Under the pieces are notes generated by a model that was given only the letters and a program-made list of their open reading frames with translations, searched no databases and was not told where the DNA came from. From the NCBI RefSeq assembly GCF_016583985.1, contig NZ_NRSD01000017.1:36424-100423 (forward strand): a stretch of DNA of 64,000 nt, in the 5' to 3' direction. Both the position numbers and the translations under genes were made by a program. Positions 17,899-25,997 of the stretch are shown here, piece after piece (positions within the stretch are counted from its first letter, which is position 1; each line of letters begins with the position of its first letter). The DNA comes from Thiocapsa imhoffii (GTDB taxonomy: Bacteria; Pseudomonadota; Gammaproteobacteria; Chromatiales; Chromatiaceae).

Positions 17899-20670
17899 TC
17901 AGCTGGCCGCTTTTAGGGCCGCGTGCGCCGCGGCGAGACGCGCGACCGGAACGCGCGGACCCGAGCAACTCACATAGTCGAGTCCAGCCTCATGACAGAA
18001 GGCGATCGAGTCGGGATGGCCGCCGTGTTCGCCGCAGATGCCGACATGCAGATCCGGCTTGACCGAGCGGCCCCAATCAACGGCGAGCTGCATGAGCTTG
18101 CCGACGCCTTTGCGATCCAAGACCTCGAAGGGATTGTCCTGCAGAATGCCCGATTGGTTGTAGAGAGGCAGGAACTTGTTCTCCGCGTCCTCGCGTGAGA
18201 AGGAAAAGGCCGCCTGCGTCAGATCGTTGGTGCCGAAGGAGAAGAACTCCGCCTCCTCCGCCAGTGATTCGGCGCGCATACAGGCTCGCACCACCTCAAT
18301 CATGGTGCCGAACTTGAACATCACGGGTTGTCCATAGGCGGCCGTGACCTCGGCGTGGATCTGATCGACATAGCCCTTGACCATCCGCAGTTCCTGAGCG
18401 GTGCAGACCTGCGGCACCTTGATCTGGGGATGAACCTCGATCCCGGCCTTGGCGCACTCGGCGGCGGCCTCGAGGATCGCGCGGATCTGCATCTGATAGA
18501 TCTCGGGGAAGGTGATACCAAGGCGCACGCCGCGATGTCCGAGCATGGGGTTGGTTTCGTAGAGTGCGCGCACCTTCCTCAGCATCGCTTCTTTCTTGGC
18601 GATCGCATCCTCGACGATCGTCGGGTCCATCATGCGACGCAGTGCATCGACGTCGTGACGGACATGGTCCGGCGAGTGCAAGAGCCCCATGGCTCCGGCG
18701 AGGACCGTCATGCCGCGGGTGGTGCCGGCGAGCACGCGCAGATCGGTGAGTTCGCGCTCAAGCACATGCTCGTCGGGCAGGAACTCATGGATGGGCGGGT
18801 CGAGCAACCGGATGGTGACGGGATTCGGCGCCATCACTTCGAATAAGTCGCGGAAGTCCTTGCGCTGCAAGGGCAGGAGCTTATCGAGCGCGGCCTGGCG
18901 TTGCTCGGGGGTCTCGGCGACGATCATCTCGATCACCACCGGGAGGCGCTCGACGTCGTTGAACATCCGCTCGGTTCGCGCCAGGCCGATCCCGACCGCA
19001 CCATACTTGCGGGCGGCGCGCGCGTCCTCGGGGGTGTCCGCATTGGCCATGACCTTGAGGCGCGCCTGCTCGTCCGCCCATGCGAGCAGGACATCGAGTT
19101 CCGGCGTGAAGTCCGGTTCGACTGTCGGAATGGCGCCGAGATAGACCTTCCCCGAGGTGCCGTCGATGGTGATGACATCGCCCTCTTTAAAGCTGGTCAG
19201 GCCGACCCGCGCTTCACGCCGATTGACGTCGACGCTGATTCCTTCCGCGCCGGCGACGCAGGGCTTGCCCATACCACGCGCCACCACGGCGGCATGGGAG
19301 GTCTTTCCGCCACGGGAGGTGAGGATCCCCTCGGCGGCAAAGAAGCCATGGATGTCCTCCGGCTTGGTCTCCTCGCGCACCAGGATCACCTTTTGCCCGA
19401 GTTCATGCCCGAGGGTCTCGGCACGATCGGCGTCGAAGACGGCGATGCCCGCCGCCGCGCCGGGCGAGGCCGGGAGACCCGTAGCCACTGCATCGGCCTT
19501 AATCGTGGGGTCAAGCCGAGGGAACAGCATCTGCTCGAGCAGGTCGGGTTGAATCCGCAGTAACGCCTCCTCCTTGCTGATCAGGCCCTCGCGTTCCATC
19601 TCGACCGAGGTGCGGACCATGGCCACTGCGTTCATCTTTCCGTTGCGTGTCTGCAAGCAGAAGAGTTGACCCCGCTCGATGGTGAACTCGAAATCCTGCA
19701 CCTCACGGTAATGGGTTTCCAGTTTCTCACGCAGCACATCGAGTTGTGCCGCCATCTCCGGCATCTCGACACGCAAGCGATCGATGGGTTTGGGCGTGCG
19801 AATCCCGGCGACGACGTCTTCGCCCTGGGCATTGACCAGGTATTCGCCGTAGAGCTTGTTCTCCCCGGAGCCGGGGTTGCGGGTAAAGGCCACCCCGGTC
19901 GCCGAATCATCTCCACGGTTACCAAAGACCATGGTGACGACATTCACGGCGGTTCCATTGGCCATGTCCGGCGTGATGTGGAACTGCTTGCGGTAGTCGA
20001 CCGCGCGTTTGCCGCCCCAACTGTTGAACACGGCCTTGATGGCGATTTCCAACTGCTCGTAGGGGTCGCTCGGGAAGGGGCGCCCCGTGTGGGTCTCGAC
20101 GACCTTCAGGAAGCGCTCGCTGACCTCCTTGAGGTCGTGCGCGCTGAGGTCGACGTCTTGTTTGGCATGTGCCGCGTTCTTGACCGCATCGAGTTCCTCA
20201 TCAAACGCCTTGTCTGGCACGCCGAGGGCAACCTTGCCGAAGAGCTGGATAAAGCGACGATAGGCGTCGTAACCGAAGCGCGAATCGCCGGTCGAGCGGA
20301 TCTCGCCTTGCAGGGTTACGGCATTGAGCCCCAGGTTGAGGATCGTGTCCATCATGCCGGGCATGGACATGGCCGAGCCGGAACGAACCGAGACCAACAA
20401 TGGGTTCTCGGGGTCCCCGAAGCCCTTTCCGGTTTTCTGCTCAACGGCGCGCATCTGTTCACGGACCGCGTCCATCAGACCGTCCGGCAAGGCCCGGTTG
20501 GGAGCGTCGAGGTATTCGAGGCAAGCCGCGGTGGAAATGACGAAGCCAGGCGGCACGTTGAGACCCATCTGCGTCATCTCGCAGAGGTTGGCCCCTTTGC
20601 CGCCGAGTAATTTCTTGTCTTTGCCGTTGCCTTCCTCGAATGCGAAGACGTGCTTGGTTGTCGTTGACAT
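17899..20670 (-). CDS. ppdK: Pyruvate, phosphate dikinase
   Basis: This 923-residue enzyme interconverts pyruvate + ATP + Pi and PEP + AMP + PPi. It has an N-terminal ATP-grasp domain (KKLLGGKGANLCEM near residue 30), a central phosphohistidine domain with GGKTSHAAVVARGMGKPCV (catalytic His, with the regulatory Thr two residues before it), and a C-terminal TIM barrel ending in the GICGEHGG motif and a Cys-containing DYVSCSGPRV loop. Length is normal. ATG at 20670 gives the family N-terminus MSTTTKHVFAFEEG; an in-frame TTG at 20697 is the alternative. The regulatory kinase/phosphatase (PDRP) is not in the window. In autotrophs the enzyme usually supplies PEP for gluconeogenesis or anaplerosis. 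Confidence 0.97.
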   Translation of the reverse strand: MSTTTKHVFAFEEGNGKDKKLLGGKGANLCEMTQMGLNVPPGFVISTAACLEYLDAPNRALPDGLMDAVREQMRAVEQKTGKGFGDPENPLLVSVRSGSAMSMPGMMDTILNLGLNAVTLQGEIRSTGDSRFGYDAYRRFIQLFGKVALGVPDKAFDEELDAVKNAAHAKQDVDLSAHDLKEVSERFLKVVETHTGRPFPSDPYEQLEIAIKAVFNSWGGKRAVDYRKQFHITPDMANGTAVNVVTMVFGNRGDDSATGVAFTRNPGSGENKLYGEYLVNAQGEDVVAGIRTPKPIDRLRVEMPEMAAQLDVLREKLETHYREVQDFEFTIERGQLFCLQTRNGKMNAVAMVRTSVEMEREGLISKEEALLRIQPDLLEQMLFPRLDPTIKADAVATGLPASPGAAAGIAVFDADRAETLGHELGQKVILVREETKPEDIHGFFAAEGILTSRGGKTSHAAVVARGMGKPCVAGAEGISVDVNRREARVGLTSFKEGDVITIDGTSGKVYLGAIPTVEPDFTPELDVLLAWADEQARLKVMANADTPEDARAARKYGAVGIGLARTERMFNDVERLPVVIEMIVAETPEQRQAALDKLLPLQRKDFRDLFEVMAPNPVTIRLLDPPIHEFLPDEHVLERELTDLRVLAGTTRGMTVLAGAMGLLHSPDHVRHDVDALRRMMDPTIVEDAIAKKEAMLRKVRALYETNPMLGHRGVRLGITFPEIYQMQIRAILEAAAECAKAGIEVHPQIKVPQVCTAQELRMVKGYVDQIHAEVTAAYGQPVMFKFGTMIEVVRACMRAESLAEEAEFFSFGTNDLTQAAFSFSREDAENKFLPLYNQSGILQDNPFEVLDRKGVGKLMQLAVDWGRSVKPDLHVGICGEHGGHPDSIAFCHEAGLDYVSCSGPRVPVARLAAAHAALKAAS

Positions 20671-20819
20671 GAGTCTGAACTGCCTCTCTCGTTCCAATCG
20701 TTATGGGAAAACCGTTGCGTGAGCGTGGGGGGACGGTCCACCTCCGGCCCGTGCTATTGTCGCAAAGGTTGGCCTGTTGGTCGGGATGAATTTCACACCG
20801 ATGTTCGTGTGGATTCCGG

Positions 20820-20835
20820 TAGGGCTGAAGTCCTA
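20820..20835. repeat. REP-like palindrome, copy 1
   Basis: TAGGGCTGAAGTCCTA is a near-perfect palindrome (one G-T pair) lying directly after the stop of the RyR-domain gene. It shares the core CTGAAGTCC with the pair at 36477-36545 (13 of 16 positions match the complement of the first copy there). Confidence 0.55.
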
Positions 20836-20836
20836 T

Positions 20837-22711
20837 TCAATATTCAAAATTCCAATCGTGTCCGACCCCATTGGAAAGAATGCGAACCCACTTCGCCGGC
20901 TCCGGTGGGGCGGGTGCGTCGCCCAAGAGCAGATGAATGGTGCCACGTCGGTGGAACCAGGTTGTCACCTGACTGGGGTCGGCAAGGCTGATCCGACGCT
21001 CGGCGCGCGCGAGTAGGCTCATGTAATCATCACGTTGCACGGACCCAGACAGCTGACTCAGGATCTGCTGGAGCGGGCCTGGGAGGAGCACGAAGAGGCC
21101 GGTGTCCGGAGCCTGTGCAAGGGTTCGTTGCACGATGCGGCGTGTGCGGGGATCGAGGAGGGTCGTGGCAAGCACCGGGGCGCGATCGGGGTAGCGTGCG
21201 CGCACCCGAGCGAGTGCCTGATCCGTGAGGCGGTCCAACCGCCGTTGATCCAGACCCTCGTCCGCGGGATCCGGGAGCGCCACGAGTAACCGCCGCAAGA
21301 TGCCGAGTCCCTGTCGCGCCAGCAGGGTGGGTAGACCGCGCACGGCAAAGCGGTCGAGATCTTTCATCGGTTCCGACAACTCGGCGTAGGGGATCAATTG
21401 GGGGTGATGTTTGAGCCGGTTGTCCCGGACCGGTGCGTAACTCCAGCCGTCGAGCGAGCGGTCCGCCGCCCAGCGTTCGTGTTCGATGATGGCCAACCGC
21501 TCGACTTCCATTGGGGTCATGATGAAGGATTCGACCATCTCCTCGGCCACGGCGCGGGAGTCGATCACCGCGAGTTTCGCCCAGACATGATCGGCTTGGT
21601 GACGGTTGGCTTGGCGATAGGATTCCGCCAACAACGGCCAGGGCTGACCAGCCGGCTCCCGAGCAGGATCGCGGCCCTGAGCGGCGATGCTATCGCGATA
21701 GTGGTCGTGAATGGTGCGGGCGACGTCATCCCCCGCGCCGTCGAGCAAGACCTCGGCACGGCAGGCCTCGCGTTGGTAGGCGATCGGGATGAGCTGTCCG
21801 TCCCATGGCGCGATCCGGTCGGTGTGGTGCTGATCAGGCTCATGGAGCTGTCCAGTCTCCAGGAGGATTGGGGGCGAGACACCCTGTTGGCGCGCCAGGA
21901 TCTCACGAATCCGCGCGGCCGTTGCGAGACCTGCTCGCGCGGCGTCATCCAGGCAGACGATGGCGAGGGTGACCGGTCGTGCTGCTGCCGGACCCAGATC
22001 GATGTCTCGTCCTGCGCCCAGCTCCTCGGCGGCGCCCTCCGTGTCCGTCCCGTGGGAGTGCGCATCCAAGTGCATGGGGCGGGGCGCGCTGGGGTTGGTC
22101 AAGGCCGTGAGTGGGGCGAACGCGATGCTGGCGACCGCGCGTGCCTGAGGATAAGCGGCGAGGAAGCCGGTTTCGACTTGCTGGCTCTGATGGCAGAAGA
22201 TACTGACATGCGCACGATCATTGCCGTACTGAATGAGGCGTAGTGCGTGCACGAGCAGAGCCTGCGCGGGCGGGTCGAAACCGGCGATCAGCAGATGTGG
22301 CGACTGCCCAAAGCATGGGTCCATGCCCAGGTGCAGTGGCCAGCGTGATAACAGAATGCGCGCCGCGCGACTCTCGATGCCGAAGGTTTCCAGGCGCACG
22401 GGGTGGTCCGGAGCCAGTACAGGAAGGTGTGGTGGCGCGTCCCCTCTGTGCATCAGGATCAGGCGGGAGTTCGGGCGACTGGCGCGACGTCGTGGGGGCG
22501 GCCAGGACGCAATCAGTTGTTCGACCAAGCTGGTGGCATTCGGTGGATCGACCAGAATACAGGTGCCGACACCTTTGAGATCGAGGGTTGCGAGCCGTTG
22601 TGGATCGATCTGGGTGACACGACGACGGGTCGTGCGCAAGCCGGCGGCAACGGCGGACGCGAGTGGCTCCCGGCCGCAAACCACATTCAGGAGGGAGGTT
22701 GCGAGGAACAC
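20837..22711 (-). CDS. RyR-domain protein with TrkA-N-like Rossmann halves
   Basis: The 624-residue soluble protein has a RyR (ryanodine receptor repeat) domain at about 400-465: EHERWAADRSLDGW, then HHPQLIPYAELSE and KDLDRFAV, matching the H-W, HPxLxPYxxL and KxxDR positions of the family. Upstream, two degenerate beta-alpha-beta units (LNVVCGREPLASAVAAGL near 8 and LLIAGFDPPAQALLVHAL near 140) resemble RCK/TrkA-N Rossmann folds. A segment around 300-380 ends in NRHQADHVWAKL. The C-terminal 160 residues are unassigned. The start is a GTG at 22711, seven bases after the preceding gene's stop and with no clear ribosome site, so coupling is likely. Function is unproven; prokaryotic RyR domains have been proposed to sense nucleotide-derived signals. 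Confidence 0.78.
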   Translation of the reverse strand: MFLATSLLNVVCGREPLASAVAAGLRTTRRRVTQIDPQRLATLDLKGVGTCILVDPPNATSLVEQLIASWPPPRRRASRPNSRLILMHRGDAPPHLPVLAPDHPVRLETFGIESRAARILLSRWPLHLGMDPCFGQSPHLLIAGFDPPAQALLVHALRLIQYGNDRAHVSIFCHQSQQVETGFLAAYPQARAVASIAFAPLTALTNPSAPRPMHLDAHSHGTDTEGAAEELGAGRDIDLGPAAARPVTLAIVCLDDAARAGLATAARIREILARQQGVSPPILLETGQLHEPDQHHTDRIAPWDGQLIPIAYQREACRAEVLLDGAGDDVARTIHDHYRDSIAAQGRDPAREPAGQPWPLLAESYRQANRHQADHVWAKLAVIDSRAVAEEMVESFIMTPMEVERLAIIEHERWAADRSLDGWSYAPVRDNRLKHHPQLIPYAELSEPMKDLDRFAVRGLPTLLARQGLGILRRLLVALPDPADEGLDQRRLDRLTDQALARVRARYPDRAPVLATTLLDPRTRRIVQRTLAQAPDTGLFVLLPGPLQQILSQLSGSVQRDDYMSLLARAERRISLADPSQVTTWFHRRGTIHLLLGDAPAPPEPAKWVRILSNGVGHDWNFEY

Positions 22712-22718
22712 GGGCGGC

Positions 22719-23474
22719 CTATCGGCGGTTGCTGGGTGCCAGTCGTGCGTGCAGAAACTGGGGCAACGAGGCCGCCGCCTCGTCCCACGGCATCACCTCG
22801 ATCAGGGATCGGTCGATGGAGGCGAGCAGGGGGTCGACGGGGGCGTCCTGCGCTCCCTGTTGTCGCCACGCAACGAGCTGATCGGTCATGCCACCAGTAC
22901 CGGCGAGCAGCAGCACGCGCCCGCGCTGCTTGAGCCAATGCCAGACGTCGAGACGGGTGATGTCACCACCCGCGGCAACCAGCATGAGCGCGGGCTGACC
23001 CGCGGCGAGTTGGACCGCGGCCGCGCTGATCCAGGGCGATTCATCGCCCCAGTGCGCGCCGGGGATGAGCAGGATGTGGCTGTGATGGGGGTCGAGTCGA
23101 ACCGGAGCCGCGGGACTCGTCGGCAGGGGGGTGACCGCACCCTGTGGCGCGATTCCGAGCAGTGGGAAGTGGGCGCGCGTGCGCATGCGCGCCTGCCCCA
23201 TCGCCGCCATGACGCCGTAAGCCGTGCCGCCGTCGATGACGGCCGCGCCGACCTCGTCGAGGATCGGCGTGATCCGTTCGAAGATGGCCACCAGAGTAGC
23301 GGCGAGGTGGTCCGGGAGATTGCCCGCACCGCCAACGACCACCAGGAGAGGACGTGGACTCCGCAGGTCCAGTGACGCGAAGGCACGGGCCAGCTCCTGC
23401 GATGGGGTGCGTTGGGCGGTGGCGATCCAGACCCGCTGGCACGGAGGCGGATCCGCTATGTCAGCCTGTTCCAA
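22719..23474 (-). CDS. SLOG-superfamily LSDAT-like protein
   Basis: The 251-residue protein reads as the prokaryotic LSDAT type of SLOG fold, the nucleotide-binding domain also found at the N-terminus of TRPM channels. Visible landmarks are LLVVVGGAGNL (43-53), the glycine-rich AVIDGGTAYGVMAAMG (78-93), HILLIPGAHWGDESPW (133-148) and LLLAGTGGMTDQLVAW (188-203), the last resembling the VxGSGGAAD-type strand-turn of TRPM. No membrane helix is present. Translation seems to start at TTG 23474, only six bases after the OsmC stop; a later start cannot be excluded. It is followed after seven bases by the RyR gene. The family call is from motif recognition, not from a database search. Confidence 0.72.
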   Translation of the reverse strand: MEQADIADPPPCQRVWIATAQRTPSQELARAFASLDLRSPRPLLVVVGGAGNLPDHLAATLVAIFERITPILDEVGAAVIDGGTAYGVMAAMGQARMRTRAHFPLLGIAPQGAVTPLPTSPAAPVRLDPHHSHILLIPGAHWGDESPWISAAAVQLAAGQPALMLVAAGGDITRLDVWHWLKQRGRVLLLAGTGGMTDQLVAWRQQGAQDAPVDPLLASIDRSLIEVMPWDEAAASLPQFLHARLAPSNRR

Positions 23475-23480
23475 GGCCCT

Positions 23481-23942
23481 TCATTCCGAATGATGCAGGA
23501 CGTTTCCGGCGGTGTCCTGCACCGTAACCCGCAGCGGGATGCCTTCCCGAATACTGGCCGAGACCACACAGAAATCCTCGAAGAGGTCCTTGCAGCGGGC
23601 GAAGCGAGGCGCCTGGATGACGACGTCTTCAAGAATCAAGGTCACCTCCAGCCGACCGACACGCAGGCGTTTTTTCGCATTGCGGACCATGACGCAGATG
23701 GCCTCGGCACGCACGCAGGACGCGGGTGGCTCCTCTTTGAAGACACAGTAGAGGAGACTTGCGCTGAGACAGTTGGCGGCCGCTGCCGCAAGCAGTCGCG
23801 AGGCGTTCGGACCCTGTTGCTCACCGAGCGGTGGCGGTTCATCCATGATGAGATCCGCCGCCCGTTTCCAATCAAAGGCGACCTTGATCTGAAACCCTTC
23901 CTGTTGCTCGAGATGGATCTTGAAACGGCCCTCTTCAGACAT
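23481..23942 (-). CDS. OsmC family protein
   Basis: The 153-residue protein has the OsmC/Ohr fold pattern: GPNASRLLAAAAANCLSASLL with the first Cys in the central helix (about 58), and a second Cys in LFEDFCVVSASIREGIPL (about 127). Paired cysteines at these places reduce organic peroxides in the characterised members. The start is ATG at 23942. It is the first of three tightly packed genes (OsmC, LSDAT-like, RyR) and lies 78 bases after the gamma-glutamylcyclotransferase-like gene. A redox role is suggested, but the OsmC subgroup cannot be named. Confidence 0.85.
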   Translation of the reverse strand: MSEEGRFKIHLEQQEGFQIKVAFDWKRAADLIMDEPPPLGEQQGPNASRLLAAAAANCLSASLLYCVFKEEPPASCVRAEAICVMVRNAKKRLRVGRLEVTLILEDVVIQAPRFARCKDLFEDFCVVSASIREGIPLRVTVQDTAGNVLHHSE

Positions 23943-24020
23943 GGCGTTGGCTCCGGTGCAATGGGTACGGGGACAGATCGTTGAGTTGAATAGGTTGGAC
24001 GTCGTGACATGACGTCGTGG

Positions 24021-24500
24021 TTACGGGCTTTGCCCATCCTCCGATGGGGGCCGGTCGAGCGCTCGGCGGGGTGTGGTGTAGGCTGGTCGGCGCGGATTCT
24101 TCGGATCACGAACGCAGCGGATCCCGGCGGCGCGAATCGAATCGGGAGCGGCTGCGAAGGCGCGCCAATCGCCTGCGTGAATGATGGCCCGATCCTTCAC
24201 CGACCCGCGGTAGAGATAGATCCAGACGCGGCCATAGGGCGAGGGCAGCAACTGGCGGTCGTAGAGACGCGGATAGTCCTCGAGCCGATCGAGTTGACGC
24301 AAGCCGGCGCGATCGACGCGATAAACCTCACCGTGAATTGGGCTGACGCCGCCACGCACGGCACCAGGATAGGCTCCGAGTAAGTAGAGGGTGAAGCAGG
24401 GTGCCGTGCGCAAGGGTCCGAGACGCTCGGCATGGGCGAGCAGGTGATGATTCACCTGTCCACGGAGCAGGGTGCCGTAGACGAAGACCCGATGGTGCAT
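24021..24500 (-). CDS. Gamma-glutamylcyclotransferase (AIG2-like) family protein
   Basis: The 159-residue protein opens with MHHRVFVYGTLLRG; the YGTLL motif binds the gamma-glutamyl group in this fold. A conserved Glu occurs in QLDRLEDYPRLYDR, the usual catalytic acid position, and PYGRVWIYLYRG completes the barrel. The fold covers gamma-glutamylcyclotransferases and gamma-glutamylamine cyclotransferases, which release 5-oxoproline from gamma-glutamyl compounds. ATG at 24500 is chosen because GGAGG lies five bases upstream; an in-frame TTG at 24518 overlaps the preceding gene. It follows the glycosyltransferase gene directly. The C-terminal 30 residues are Arg/Pro-rich and probably disordered. 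Confidence 0.83.
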   Translation of the reverse strand: MHHRVFVYGTLLRGQVNHHLLAHAERLGPLRTAPCFTLYLLGAYPGAVRGGVSPIHGEVYRVDRAGLRQLDRLEDYPRLYDRQLLPSPYGRVWIYLYRGSVKDRAIIHAGDWRAFAAAPDSIRAAGIRCVRDPKNPRRPAYTTPRRALDRPPSEDGQSP

Positions 24501-24514
24501 CTGAACCTCCAGAC

Positions 24515-25624
24515 TCAAGGCGCCAGACCAAGTGCACGCAGATGCCCTGCGGTACTGGCGATGGTGTGATAATCGGCCACCGCCTGTTGCAGGGCAAGTC
24601 GATCTGGTGGTGTGTCGAGTGCCACCGTGATTGCTGCGGCGAGGGCCTCCGGATCCTCCATCGGGACCAGGTGGCCATAGCGCCCGTTCTGGGTGATTTC
24701 ACGGGGTCCGCTTGGGCAATCGGTTGCGACCACCGGGATCCCCAAGGCCAGGGCCTCGGTCAACACCGTCGGTGAGCCCTCCCAGATCGACGAGAGCACG
24801 AACAGATCGCAGCGCGCGAGATAGGCATAGGGATTCGGACGAAAACCGGGAAGAGACAACGCCTCCTGGATCCCCAGGTCCAGGGCTAGGGCTTCGAGTG
24901 CCGCGCGGGCGCCCGGCTCACCGTCGCCGAGGATCAGAAGCCGACAGGGGCGGCGGGCATGCACGATCGCAAAGGCGCGGAGCAGGGTGGGGAAATCCTT
25001 CTGGCGGGTGAGGCGACCTGAACCAACCAGCACCGGAGTCGTCTTCGGCGACAGAAAGGGATGTACAACTGGCTCAGCGGCTTGCTCGAACAGATCATGG
25101 GCGATCACCGGATTATGGATCACGGTGATCCGCTCCGCCGGCAGGCCCGTGATCCGGGCCGTGTCGTCCGCGACGCCTTGGGAGACGGCGACGATGGCAT
25201 GGGCACGTGGGTAGAGCCACCGCATGGGCAGATAATAGGCGAGCCGACGCAGGAGGTTGCTGTGCTCCAGCGCTTTCGACAGATGTGTGTCCATGCGCAC
25301 GACGATGCGTGTCGATCCGCCCGCTAGGGCTCCGGCGAGTAAGGCGATGCGATTGCCGCGGTTCTTGGCGGTGAGCAGCGCGGGCGGACGTTCACGGCGA
25401 AGATACCGCACCAGCGGCAGCAGACAGAGGGCGGTGTGTGAGGAGCCGAGGCGAATGATGTTCACGCCCACCGGGAGCTTGGCGAAATGCGGACCACGTG
25501 CCTTGACCAACAACAAATCAACGGCGAAGCCCTGGTCGAGGAAGCCCTGGCAGAGATTGACGATCACGCGCTCCACCCCGCCGTCCCCGGAGAAGGATAC
25601 GAATATCGCCAGGCGTGTGGTCAT
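24515..25624 (-). CDS. Glycosyltransferase family 4 protein
   Basis: The 369-residue GT-B enzyme has an N-terminal Rossmann half beginning FVSFSGDGGVERVIVNLC and a C-terminal nucleotide-sugar half with GSGRLTRQKDFPTLLRAF and the EX7E motif in EGSPTVLTEALALG. This is typical of GT4 retaining transferases acting on lipid-linked sugars or exopolysaccharide. Donor and acceptor cannot be read from sequence. It is the first gene of the leftward series GT4, GGCT-like, OsmC, LSDAT-like, RyR. The gamma-glutamylcyclotransferase-like ATG lies 14 bases past its stop. Confidence 0.9.
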   Translation of the reverse strand: MTTRLAIFVSFSGDGGVERVIVNLCQGFLDQGFAVDLLLVKARGPHFAKLPVGVNIIRLGSSHTALCLLPLVRYLRRERPPALLTAKNRGNRIALLAGALAGGSTRIVVRMDTHLSKALEHSNLLRRLAYYLPMRWLYPRAHAIVAVSQGVADDTARITGLPAERITVIHNPVIAHDLFEQAAEPVVHPFLSPKTTPVLVGSGRLTRQKDFPTLLRAFAIVHARRPCRLLILGDGEPGARAALEALALDLGIQEALSLPGFRPNPYAYLARCDLFVLSSIWEGSPTVLTEALALGIPVVATDCPSGPREITQNGRYGHLVPMEDPEALAAAITVALDTPPDRLALQQAVADYHTIASTAGHLRALGLAP

Positions 25625-25997
25625 GTACGCGATCCCGGTGGGCCAAAACGTTTGGTCGTCACGGCAGGCTCAACAGAGCCAGCAGCGAGACCTGATGTGG
25701 TGTTGAGAATGGCGCAAGGATAACAGGAATCGCGGTGTGAACTGGGCGACGCAGTGGACCCCGAGCAGAGCCTTCGCCGCGGAGCGGGCAGCGGTGCGTT
25801 GAGTAACCCGTTGACGCCGCGCGGGCCGGTCGGGTGTGCCAACCGACCGCGTGGACGGTTCAGCTCACCCCGATTCCGTTTGGTCTATAGTTGAAAAGGT
25901 ATTCCGTGGTGGCGGCACCTGAGAGTGTCCCACCGCGTCCGAGCGGCGGAGATCGTGCCGCCACCATGATCCGAGGGAATGGGGCGAGGAAAGACCG
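25625..25997. other. Divergent intergenic region, glycosyltransferase / beta-propeller gene
   Basis: 373 bases without a credible gene. A perfect 7-base inverted repeat (CGGTCGG 25827-25833, CCGACCG 25843-25849) lies in its middle. TATAGT at 25886-25891 is a possible -10 for the rightward gene, but no matching -35 is found at 17 bases. Nothing else is recognised. Confidence 0.4.

Noticed and set aside
17627..17977. 116-codon + strand frame between the VPLPA gene and ppdK
   Set aside because: It runs into the end of ppdK on the opposite strand, has no family features, and its composition is uneven.
22233..23375. 380-codon + strand frame over the RyR and LSDAT-like genes
   Set aside because: Arg/Gly-rich composition and no similarity; the minus strand carries recognisable domains in this stretch.
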